6,665 nucleotides of DNA, from NCBI GenBank assembly GCA_964476375.1, contig CAYYZW010000333.1, forward strand, positions 1 through 6,665. The letters run 5' to 3'. Each line of letters opens with the position of its first letter. Positions within the stretch are counted from its first letter, which is position 1. The stretch is from SAT2750 sp964476375. Its GTDB lineage: Bacteria > Planctomycetota > Planctomycetia > Pirellulales > Pirellulaceae. Made by a program: the position numbers and the translations under genes. This document shows, one piece after another, positions 1 through 6,653 of the stretch. The notes under the pieces were generated by a model that worked only from the letters and a program-made list of their open reading frames with translations, searched no databases and was not told the DNA's origin.

Positions 1-1722
1 GGTTTCAAGGTTCTGGAAGATCATCCGACCGAGGATGCCTATTCCGCGGACAGTGTCCTGCTGATGACACTTGGCGTCCTCAGTGGTACGCAGTTCATGA
101 CAGGATTGCGGACCTATTTCCTTGCCTACTCTCCGCTCAAGCGTTCGAAAAGCGGACGGCCTTCCGCGATGTGGTCTGCAGGCAGTGGCAAATTCGGAAC
201 CAAGCTTCGTTTTCTTGGCATGGATGAAATCCTGTTTCGCGGCAGGGCCGAGGCACCGACGCTGCTGCATGTACGGCGGGTCGGCGAGGGAGAGGACGCG
301 ACCACGGTGATGACGCTGGAGGACGCCAGCTCTCTTTCCGGACTGACAGTCAACGAAAAGATCCAGGCTCTCAAAGAGAAATTTGGAGGCGATGCCCATT
401 TTGCGGTCATTGGACCGGCAGGTGAGAATTATCATGATGTCCGCTTCGCCGCGATTGCCCTCTCCACGGAAAACCAGCTGAAAACAGGCGACCCAAAACC
501 GCGGTTCTGTGGCCGCGGGGGGATGGGGAGCATCATGGGCTCCAAGAACCTGCTCGCAATCGTTGCGGACACAAAAGATGACCGGGCGGCGACAGCGCCG
601 AGTTTCAAGGATCTTAACAAGGAGATCGCGCGTGGCCCGGGGAGCCAACGGTTTCGAGAAAAGAAGACGGGCGGAATGGGCGGGACGTGGGCAAATTTTT
701 CGGCACTGCACGGTTCGCACGCCATGCCGGAGATGAATTTTATACCCACCGGTGATAACCGGTCTGTCCCGCTCTATCGTGACAACCTGGAATCGATGGA
801 TGAATTTGTCGTCAAGGACGAGGCATGTTACCGGTGTGGGATTCGGTGCCATAAGAATGTTTACGACGCGGATCAAGAAGGCAAGCCCGCCCGCTTTCGC
901 GCCAAACTTGATTTTGAACCGCTGAATCTTCTCTCGTCCAACCTGGGTATTTTCGATCCCGACCAGGCCTGCACGCTGGTGGAGCTCGTGGATGAAATGG
1001 GCATGGATTCGATTTCCTGCGGTGTCACGCTTGCCTATGCAATGCGATATAACGACCACCATCGGGAGGACGGGCTGGCGATGGAATCGGGTCCTTTCTT
1101 TGGCGATTTTGAGAGCGCCCGCAGAGCCATCGAGGACCTGGGCGCGGGGCTTCGGTCGGATCTGGGCCAGGGAACGTTGCGGTTATCGGAGTCGCTTGGT
1201 GAAACGGATTATGCAATGCACTCCAAGGGGGTGGAGTTTCCCGCCTACCTTCCCCAGACGAATCCCGGTTATCCGTGGGCCCTGGCCGGCGGGCACATGT
1301 CCATGCGGACTTACCTGTTACTTCTGAACGAGAGAGAGACTGGCCTGGACTACTGGGTAGACGCGATCACCAATCCGATGAGGGGGATGAGTATCCTCCG
1401 TGACGATATCCTTGGATCGTGCAAATTCACGGGCCTGGGGACGGACCAGATGGCGACCGCCGTCGCAGATCTTACCGGCCTGCCGATGGATGCCGAGCAG
1501 ATTGAACAACTGGTTTTGCGAACGTTCCTGCGAGGCTACCGGCTCGAAAAACAGCAGGGATTCGAGGTGGAGGATTATGATCTCCCCGGTGTCGTCCACG
1601 ACGAGTATCCACAGATCCAGCTGCCCTATTTCAATTCTCGAGAGTTTTTTGAACAGCTACGCGGCCAGGTGATGGACAAATTCGACGCCATGCTGGAATC
1701 GACATTCGAAACGACCCCCTGA
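1..1722 (+). CDS. Aldehyde:ferredoxin oxidoreductase family protein (tungsten/Mo-pterin enzyme), 5' end cut by window edge
   Basis: Members of this family oxidise aldehydes to acids in the cytoplasm with a bis-pterin tungsten (or molybdenum) centre and one 4Fe-4S cluster, passing electrons to ferredoxin. The frame is open from base 1, so the ATG at 64 is probably internal; by family alignment roughly 40-50 N-terminal residues are missing. Numbering from the first codon of the window (573 residues visible): a degenerate N-terminal segment (GVLSGT, then SPLKRS and SAGSGKFGTKL) stands where the family has GPLTGT, SPLTG and a GG-x-FG motif. The pterin-binding motif GRGGMGSIMGSKN is at 171-183. 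The cluster ligands C-x2-C-x3-C are Cys276, Cys279 and Cys283 (CYRCGIRC), with the fourth, Cys474, in DILGSCKF. GMDSISCG matches the family G-x-D-x-I-S-T-G motif. Glu306 and His432 sit where the two active-site acid/base residues of Pyrococcus AOR are expected. The family call is firm; the substrate and the metal cannot be read from sequence. The stop TGA lies 22 bp from the converging moaD-like gene. Confidence 0.93.
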   Translation, partial: GFKVLEDHPTEDAYSADSVLLMTLGVLSGTQFMTGLRTYFLAYSPLKRSKSGRPSAMWSAGSGKFGTKLRFLGMDEILFRGRAEAPTLLHVRRVGEGEDATTVMTLEDASSLSGLTVNEKIQALKEKFGGDAHFAVIGPAGENYHDVRFAAIALSTENQLKTGDPKPRFCGRGGMGSIMGSKNLLAIVADTKDDRAATAPSFKDLNKEIARGPGSQRFREKKTGGMGGTWANFSALHGSHAMPEMNFIPTGDNRSVPLYRDNLESMDEFVVKDEACYRCGIRCHKNVYDADQEGKPARFRAKLDFEPLNLLSSNLGIFDPDQACTLVELVDEMGMDSISCGVTLAYAMRYNDHHREDGLAMESGPFFGDFESARRAIEDLGAGLRSDLGQGTLRLSESLGETDYAMHSKGVEFPAYLPQTNPGYPWALAGGHMSMRTYLLLLNERETGLDYWVDAITNPMRGMSILRDDILGSCKFTGLGTDQMATAVADLTGLPMDAEQIEQLVLRTFLRGYRLEKQQGFEVEDYDLPGVVHDEYPQIQLPYFNSREFFEQLRGQVMDKFDAMLESTFETTP

Positions 1723-1744
1723 ACGGCGAAGGGCCCGGGAGGGA

Positions 1745-2020
1745 TCATCCACCGGATGCGACAAACATGATTTCCAGCAGATCACCGTCCTGGACCATGG
1801 CGTCTGGTATCGCATCCCGCTGCACCAGTTCCCCGCGGAGGCAGACCGCGAGGTGAGCCATGAGCTGACCGTCGGTGGTGAGCACGCGTTCACCCAGGGC
1901 GGGGTGGTGCCTGCATATTTCAACCAGCACCGCAGGGAGGGGCCCGGCCACGGCCTTCAGGCGAGAGGTGTTGCCACCGTATCGTCGCAGCGTTTCTGGA
2001 ATGGCCACTTCGACGGTCAT
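1745..2020 (-). CDS. MoaD/ThiS-family sulfur-carrier protein, 91 aa
   Basis: This is a small ubiquitin-fold (beta-grasp) sulfur carrier. In the family, the C-terminal glycine is adenylated by an E1-like enzyme (MoeB/ThiF) and converted to a thiocarboxylate. MoaD then donates sulfur to the molybdopterin dithiolene, while ThiS serves thiazole synthesis. The sequence shows the expected size (91 aa), an N-terminal strand MTVEVAIPETLRRYGG, a central HPALGERVL motif, a late DGDLLEIMFVASGG and a free Gly-Gly C-terminus directly before the stop. The ATG at 2020 is chosen because it starts exactly at the first beta strand; the same frame continues upstream only as a shadow of the preceding gene. It begins 22 bp after the stop of the TPP enzyme gene on the same strand, so the two are probably co-transcribed. 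A weak GGGTG lies shortly before the ATG. Because the converging neighbour is an AOR, a MoaD role in W/Mo-pterin synthesis is more likely than ThiS; this is inference from context. Confidence 0.88.
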   Translation of the reverse strand: MTVEVAIPETLRRYGGNTSRLKAVAGPLPAVLVEICRHHPALGERVLTTDGQLMAHLAVCLRGELVQRDAIPDAMVQDGDLLEIMFVASGG

Positions 2021-2042
2021 GCCGGCACCCGTTGAACGGTTA

Positions 2043-4073
2043 CTATTCGTCGCCCAACCGAAGGGCCATCGACTCGAGTAATTCAAGGCCGATCGCAGGC
2101 TGCTTGAGGAGAATCTCCCGGAACAGGTCGCCCGCCAGGACGAGTGTCTGTAACTGGGAACCTGTGGCGCTGATCGTGGCTGTCCGGGCCTGGTCGGCCA
2201 GGACAGCGAGTTCGCCAAAGCAATCGCCCTCACCGAGGGTCGCCACCTTTTCGCCTCCGACGATCACATCCGCCGTGCCGGAGGTGATGATAAAGACTTC
2301 CTGGCCTTCCTGGCCTTCTTCGCAGGCGAGCTGTCCCGCGTCGAAGTGTCGTTCGACCATGTAATCCGCGATGACCTCAAGGTTTTCTTCCCGACAGGCG
2401 GAAAACACGCTCGTCTTCTTGAGCCACTGGGTGCGAATGGCCGATGGGATCTCCCCAAGACGGAGCGAAAGAGCCATGTTCTCGGAATAATCTACGGGGC
2501 AATCAATGACCACGGGCCTGTCTGCGGTGAGCGCCTGTTCCAGGATCGCCGGGAGGTCGCCCGTCTTGTCAACACGGAGCCCGATGGCGCCGAAGGCCTC
2601 TGCAAGTGTGACGAAATCGGGGTTGTCGAAGTCGATGTGGGAATTCTTTCCGAAATGGGATTCCTGTTTCCAGCGAATGAGACCGTACTGTGAATCCGTC
2701 CAGATCAAGATGACCATGGGGAGTTTTAACCGCACTGCCGTTTCCAGGTCCTGGACATTCATCATGAAGCCCCCGTCTCCACAGATCGCCATCACGCGTC
2801 GTTCTGGAAAGCTGAGCTTCGCCCCAATGGCTCCAGGCAGGGCAAATCCCATGGAACAAAAACCGTTGGAGATCATGCACGTGTTGGGTGTTTCACACTG
2901 GTAATACCGGGCAATCCACATCTTGTGCGCGCCGACGTCCGAAAGAAGGATGTCTTCGTCATTCATCGCCTCGCGGACGTCCCAGAGAATTTTCTGGGGT
3001 TTGACCGGGAAGGCATCGTCCTCCGCATGCTGGGAGAATTCCGCCAGCATCACATCCCGGTATTCCGCGTAGGACGACGGGTCGACGACTGATTCAGCGG
3101 GAAGCTGTTCGCTGAGTTGCTCGAGGCTCGTTGCGATGTCCGCGGCAATGTCCACGTCAGGGTGGAAAGTGGAGTCGACTTCCGCGGGAACGAAGTCGAT
3201 GTTGATGATCTTCTTGTCCACGCCGCGATTCCACAGTCGAGGGCTGTATTCGACCAGGTCATAACCAATCGCAATCACCAGGTCGGATTCCTCGATGGCC
3301 CGGGCGATAAAATCCCTTGCCTGAAGGCCGACGGTAAAGAGGCACTGCGGGTGAGAGGCCGGAATGACCCCCTTGCCCATGAAGGTGTTGAGTACGGGGA
3401 AGCCACCCTTCTCAATGAACTGCAGGAAAATATCGCTGGCTTCGCCCCGCAAGATGCCGTTCCCGGCGAGAACCATGGGTGATCGGGATTCGCGAATCAG
3501 CGTCGCGGCCCGTGATAGCTCCTCGCTGTTGGGCGCCGCTCGTGGTGTCCGGGCGGGCTGTAATGGGGGAATAAGCGACCGGTGCTTGGCGACATCCTCT
3601 GGTAATTCAATATGGACAGCGCCCTTCTTTTCCGTCTGAGCGATCTTGAATGCTTTGCGAACCACCTCTGGTATCGTATCCGCATTGGTGATGGTAGTGC
3701 CCCAGCGAACGACCGGTTCGAGCATGGCAACGACGTCCATGGCCTGGTGCGATTCCTTGTGAAGCCGGCTCGTGGCCCCCTGTCCGGTGATGACAACCAG
3801 GGGGGAGCGATCCATGTCCGCATCGGCCACACCGGTGAGCAGGTTGGATGCCCCGGGCCCCAGCGTGCCAAGACAGACTCCCGGCGTGCCCGTCAGGCGT
3901 CCGTAAACGTCGGCAATAAAAGCGGCACCCTGCTCATGTCGGCAGACGATAAACTCAATGGGGGAATCGAGAAGGGACATCATCATGTCCGCGTTTTCTT
4001 CTCCGGGAACTCCAAAGATATACTCTACGCCTTCCGCTTCCAGGCAGCGGACGAAGAGATCGGATGCTTTCAT
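2043..4073 (-). CDS. Acetolactate synthase-like TPP enzyme fused to a C-terminal cyclic-nucleotide-binding domain, 676 aa
   Basis: The protein is related to acetolactate synthase large subunits, which decarboxylate pyruvate on thiamine diphosphate and condense the product with a second 2-oxo acid. Domains: N-terminal TPP domain (about 1-170) with the activating Glu47 in RHEQGAAF and the conserved TLGPGASNLLTG; central domain (about 185-320); C-terminal TPP domain (about 360-530) with SDVGAHKMW, ISNGFCSMGFALPGAIGA and the metal-binding GDG at 432-434. Asp460 (IWTDSQYG) fills the position usually held by the second metal ligand Asn. That change, plus CPVDYSENM, resembles catabolic AlsS/BudB enzymes more than FAD-dependent IlvB/IlvI. 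About 120 residues follow (549-676) that form a Crp/PKA-type cNMP-binding domain, making the protein longer than the usual 550-570 aa. The ATG at 4073 gives the standard family N-terminus (MKASDLFVRCLEAEGV). There is no obvious Shine-Dalgarno sequence. It is first in a likely two-gene operon with the MoaD-like gene. The exact reaction (acetolactate synthase or another 2-oxo-acid decarboxylase/ligase) is uncertain. Confidence 0.92.
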   Translation of the reverse strand: MKASDLFVRCLEAEGVEYIFGVPGEENADMMMSLLDSPIEFIVCRHEQGAAFIADVYGRLTGTPGVCLGTLGPGASNLLTGVADADMDRSPLVVITGQGATSRLHKESHQAMDVVAMLEPVVRWGTTITNADTIPEVVRKAFKIAQTEKKGAVHIELPEDVAKHRSLIPPLQPARTPRAAPNSEELSRAATLIRESRSPMVLAGNGILRGEASDIFLQFIEKGGFPVLNTFMGKGVIPASHPQCLFTVGLQARDFIARAIEESDLVIAIGYDLVEYSPRLWNRGVDKKIINIDFVPAEVDSTFHPDVDIAADIATSLEQLSEQLPAESVVDPSSYAEYRDVMLAEFSQHAEDDAFPVKPQKILWDVREAMNDEDILLSDVGAHKMWIARYYQCETPNTCMISNGFCSMGFALPGAIGAKLSFPERRVMAICGDGGFMMNVQDLETAVRLKLPMVILIWTDSQYGLIRWKQESHFGKNSHIDFDNPDFVTLAEAFGAIGLRVDKTGDLPAILEQALTADRPVVIDCPVDYSENMALSLRLGEIPSAIRTQWLKKTSVFSACREENLEVIADYMVERHFDAGQLACEEGQEGQEVFIITSGTADVIVGGEKVATLGEGDCFGELAVLADQARTATISATGSQLQTLVLAGDLFREILLKQPAIGLELLESMALRLGDE
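2046..2429 (-). other. cNMP-binding (Crp-like) domain encoded within the TPP enzyme gene
   Basis: Residues 549-676 of the TPP enzyme follow the pattern of a cyclic-nucleotide-binding domain: a lead helix (WLKKTSVFSACREENLEVIA), beta-roll strands with EVFIITSGTADVIV and KVATLGEGDCFGE, then a C-terminal helix. The phosphate-binding cassette FGELAVLADQARTA (619-632) keeps Glu621, the usual ribose 2'-OH contact, and Arg630, the usual cyclic-phosphate contact. They are nine residues apart, as in PKA- and HCN-type domains. There is no helix-turn-helix after it, so this is a sensor domain rather than a DNA-binding regulator. Binding of cAMP or cGMP is inferred from these residues. Confidence 0.88.
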
Positions 4074-4211
4074 GGGTCAACACCAGGCCACAAGTTATGG
4101 GGTCATCAGGCGAATTCCCGTGTATCCTGCATCATTCCATTTCCGATAACAAGCCGCCACTTGAAACGGATTCGTGTGGAAAGCTTGGGCGAATCGTGAA
4201 ACAATAACATT
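4074..4211. promoter_or_regulatory. Divergent intergenic region, probable back-to-back promoters
   Basis: This 138-bp gap lies between the start codons of two genes read in opposite directions, so the promoters for the TPP enzyme/moaD operon and for the secreted PPC protein should lie here or just inside the flanking genes. It is more AT-rich than the genes. I could not find a convincing sigma-70 -35/-10 pair on either strand: TTGAAA at 4161-4166 has no good -10 at 16-18 bp. Neither start has a clear Shine-Dalgarno sequence. Confidence 0.45.
4169..4195. repeat. Short imperfectly placed inverted repeat GATTCG-N15-CGAATC
   Basis: Two 6-bp arms (4169-4174 and 4190-4195) are exact reverse complements, with centres 21 bp apart, about two helical turns. 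The right arm ends 16 bases before the start codon of the secreted protein gene. It could be an operator half-site pair, but arms this short arise easily by chance. It is not a hairpin terminator, because the loop is long and no T-run follows. Confidence 0.2.
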
Positions 4212-6653
4212 ATGAGTAGTCCAAGATTCATTCGGTGGGCGGCGGTCAAAGCGATGGGGGTGGCATTGTGTGCTGTCGCGACCACCTGGCAGGCGGCGGC
4301 CCGGGCGGATTATCCGCAGGCCATTTTGTCGCGGGTTTTTCCGCCTGGCGGCCAGCGAGGTTCGACCCTGGCGATCGAACTCCAGGGATCCGGGCTGGAA
4401 GAATGTGACCGTATCCGAAGTCCGCACGAGGGGATACGTTTTACCCACCGCGAGGAATTGCGTTTTGATGTGACGATCGCGCCCGATGTGCCAGTAGGGA
4501 TCTATGACCTGCAGGCGGTTAGCCGGTATGGCGTAAGTACCACCCGCGCCTTCGTGGTAAGCGGGCGAGAGCAAGGAGTGGAAGAGGATGGCGACGAATC
4601 GGCAGATTCCAGGCAGGCGGTGGTGCTTGGCTCGGTGCGAAACGGCTGCATAGGAAGTCCCGGGGACATCGACAGCTTCGAGTTTGATGCCCCGGCGGGC
4701 GCGGTGGTTATTGTCGAATGCTGGGCGACACGCATTGATTCGGCTCTGCGAGCCGTCCTGGAATTGTATGGCCCGAACGGCGAGAGGGTGGCCGTGAACC
4801 GAGGGTTCTTTGAGGGCGACCCCCTGATCGCCTACCGGATTCCGGCAGATGGCCGTTATGTCGCCAGGATAAACGACCTTGTCTTCAGCGGGGGGGCGGA
4901 ATACTTTTACAGGCTCGACATCCACAGGGGGCCACGGGTGGTTTTCACATCCCCATCGGTGATCCAGAGGGGGGTGCGGACGCACGTCGAAGCCTTTGGC
5001 TGGAACCTTTCGGGGAAGCAGCCCGGCAACCAGCAGGGGGCGTATGATGTCGCTTCATTCGAAGTCCTGGCGGGGGATTCCGATGGGTACGCCCGCGTCC
5101 ATCGGCGATCCCAATCGATCGCTATCGAGGGGTTTGCGCACCAGTTCCCCGGAACGGATTCGCCAACCTGGCTCCAGGCAACCCGGTTGCCCGTTACGCA
5201 TACCAGGCAGCCAGTTGGGACGCCCGGAGATGGGGCGATGATCGAGATTCCAGCCGAGGTAAGCGGTCGCTTATACACGGATCAACCGGCGTGGTATTCA
5301 TTTTCTGCCCGGAGGGGGGAGGTCTTCCTGGTGGAAGCCTTTTCTTCCCGCCATGGTTCCCCGACAGACCTGACAGTCAATATCCTTGCCGCGGGAAACA
5401 AGACCATTCTGGCCACGTTTTCGGATGTCGTGCCAAATCTTGGCGGTGTTCGTTTTCCAACGGCGAATTCCGATCCGGCGGGGCGGTGGACGGCACCCGC
5501 CGACGGAAAATACCTGATTGCTGTACGGGACGTGACGGGCGGTTTTGAGCCTGATCCGCGCCGTGTCTTCCGCCTGTCCGTAACCCGGGATACGAGCCCC
5601 TTTGATGTCGTCGCGGTTGGCCGCCGTAGCGGTCCATCGAGCCTTTCGGTGCGGCGCGGGGGGAGGGAGATGTATGATCTGATTGCCGTGCGGCGGTGTG
5701 GTTTTGTGGGAAGTATTCACGTGCGGGCTGCCGGGTTGCCCGAGGGACTGGAGTGTCCCGATGTCTGGTTTGGCCCGGGGGTCAACATGATTCCGCTGGT
5801 GATCACCGCGGACGATGGTGTTGTGGATTCAACGGGAGCGATCACGTTGCGAGCCGCAGGCGGGACGACCGGGATGAATTCTGCGAGGGCCGTGCGGGGT
5901 GGCACCATTGTTCGTGCGGGCCTCCCGAACGGGAATAGCCGGATCACGGATGACATTCCCTGGTCGGTGGCCGGGGATTCCCCGGTGCGTTTGTTGGCCC
6001 AGGCGGATCGCCCGCGATATTCCCAGGGCAGCGTGGTCGAGGTGAAATTACTAGTGGACCGCGGTGAGGACCAATCGAAACATGCGGTGCAACTGCGGGG
6101 TGTCGGATTGCCTCCGATCGTTGAGAACCGGGTCGGGGAAATCCCGGCCACGATGGGGTCGGGATTCCTTAGTTTTTACCTCCCGCCGACGATGCCTGTT
6201 GGGAAGTACACCATAGCGGTGGTCGGTTCGACCAACGTATTTCTCCCGGAGACGGTGGGGGCGGAGGGAGTGAAGGAAGTGGGCGTGGAAGTTGTGTCGA
6301 ATACAATAACATTCGAGGTCTACCCTGCCCCGTACATAGTTCGCGTGAACCTGGACGCACCAATAAAAATAAAACGCGGAGAGGTTATCCAGTTACAATA
6401 TACGGCTGTAAGGAAGAACGGCTTTATTGGAAAAATCCACACGGACATTGCCGCACCGGGCGGTGTACGTGGCATTCGAGCCAGGGGCGTGACCTTTGTT
6501 GGGCAAACGGAATCGGGGGTTCTGCAGGTGATCGCGAACGACGATGCGCCGCTTGGCCAGCAGCGCGGGCTCCGGATCGAGGGTCTGGGGACGATTGAAG
6601 ATGAACCCGTTCATCTTGGCGGCTGTTTTCTGTGTTTGGAGATCGTGGAATAG
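4212..6653 (+). CDS. Secreted multi-domain protein with two PPC domains and Ig-like repeats, 813 aa
   Basis: Function is unknown; it is a predicted exported beta-rich protein of a type abundant in planctomycetes. Residues 1-32 look like a Sec signal peptide: Arg-containing N-region, hydrophobic core (AMGVALCAVA) and AXA-type cleavage site after ARA at residue 32. The Cys at 20 does not form a proper lipobox. Residues 33-115 form an N-terminal beta domain with the FPPGGQRGS motif and a 'PVGIYDLQAVSRYGVS' strand. An acidic linker (about 118-135) precedes a first PPC domain (about 136-238, with GDIDSFEFDAPAGAVVIVE and PADGRYVARI). A second PPC-like domain spans about 345-460 (PAWYSFSARRGEVFLVEAF, PADGKYLIAVRD). 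Two related Ig-like units follow near 491-549 and 731-791. The ATG at 4212 is chosen because it gives a complete signal peptide; the ATG at Met15 would remove its positive N-region. The stop TAG lies 12 bp before the window end. In planctomycetes such genes often sit beside DUF1549/DUF1553 or DUF1501 genes, but nothing here shows that. Confidence 0.88.
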   Translation: MSSPRFIRWAAVKAMGVALCAVATTWQAAARADYPQAILSRVFPPGGQRGSTLAIELQGSGLEECDRIRSPHEGIRFTHREELRFDVTIAPDVPVGIYDLQAVSRYGVSTTRAFVVSGREQGVEEDGDESADSRQAVVLGSVRNGCIGSPGDIDSFEFDAPAGAVVIVECWATRIDSALRAVLELYGPNGERVAVNRGFFEGDPLIAYRIPADGRYVARINDLVFSGGAEYFYRLDIHRGPRVVFTSPSVIQRGVRTHVEAFGWNLSGKQPGNQQGAYDVASFEVLAGDSDGYARVHRRSQSIAIEGFAHQFPGTDSPTWLQATRLPVTHTRQPVGTPGDGAMIEIPAEVSGRLYTDQPAWYSFSARRGEVFLVEAFSSRHGSPTDLTVNILAAGNKTILATFSDVVPNLGGVRFPTANSDPAGRWTAPADGKYLIAVRDVTGGFEPDPRRVFRLSVTRDTSPFDVVAVGRRSGPSSLSVRRGGREMYDLIAVRRCGFVGSIHVRAAGLPEGLECPDVWFGPGVNMIPLVITADDGVVDSTGAITLRAAGGTTGMNSARAVRGGTIVRAGLPNGNSRITDDIPWSVAGDSPVRLLAQADRPRYSQGSVVEVKLLVDRGEDQSKHAVQLRGVGLPPIVENRVGEIPATMGSGFLSFYLPPTMPVGKYTIAVVGSTNVFLPETVGAEGVKEVGVEVVSNTITFEVYPAPYIVRVNLDAPIKIKRGEVIQLQYTAVRKNGFIGKIHTDIAAPGGVRGIRARGVTFVGQTESGVLQVIANDDAPLGQQRGLRIEGLGTIEDEPVHLGGCFLCLEIVE
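5682..5858 (+). repeat. First Ig-like repeat unit in the secreted protein
   Basis: Residues 491-549 start with AVRRCGFVGSIH and end with a strand of the form G-x-I-T-L-R-A-A-G. The unit matches the later one at 731-791 at its start (AVR-x2-GF-x-G-x-IH), in the middle (VITADD against VIANDD) and in the closing strand. This is divergent protein-level duplication, not a DNA repeat. Confidence 0.65.
6402..6584 (+). repeat. Second Ig-like repeat unit in the secreted protein
   Basis: Residues 731-791 start with AVRKNGFIGKIH, carry VIANDDAPLGQQ in the middle and close with LRIEG. They pair with the unit at 491-549. A further beta-rich segment (about 590-705) lies between the two and is not obviously part of the same repeat. 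Confidence 0.65.

Noticed and set aside
1723..1744. GC-rich palindromic GGGCCC in the gap between the converging AOR and moaD-like genes, considered as a bidirectional terminator
   Set aside because: There is only a 6-bp perfect palindrome with no loop and no flanking T-run on either strand, so no intrinsic terminator can be supported.
2021..2233. In-frame extension of the MoaD-like gene upstream to an ATG at 2233 (162 aa in total)
   Set aside because: The extra 71 residues overlap the end of the TPP enzyme gene in another frame, are Ser/Arg-rich and have no family match. The ATG at 2020 gives the normal MoaD length and N-terminal strand.
2046..2429. C-terminal domain of the TPP enzyme considered as a separate Crp-family transcription regulator gene
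   Set aside because: It is in the same frame with no stop or plausible separate start, and there is no helix-turn-helix after the cNMP domain.
3612..4199. Plus-strand open frame of 195 codons opposite the 5' half of the TPP enzyme gene
   Set aside because: It is antisense to a strongly conserved enzyme sequence and its translation resembles no family.
4269..4274. Cys at residue 20 of the secreted protein considered as a lipoprotein attachment site
   Set aside because: The preceding residues Val-Ala-Leu do not fit the lipobox, which needs Gly, Ala or Ser just before Cys, while a good signal peptidase I site (ARA, residues 30-32) follows.
4095..4985. Long open frame on the minus strand (296 codons) opposite the start of the secreted PPC protein gene
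   Set aside because: Its translation is rich in Pro, Arg and His with no recognisable domain, and it lies antisense to a gene with a good signal peptide and domains. It is typical of a shadow frame in GC-rich DNA.
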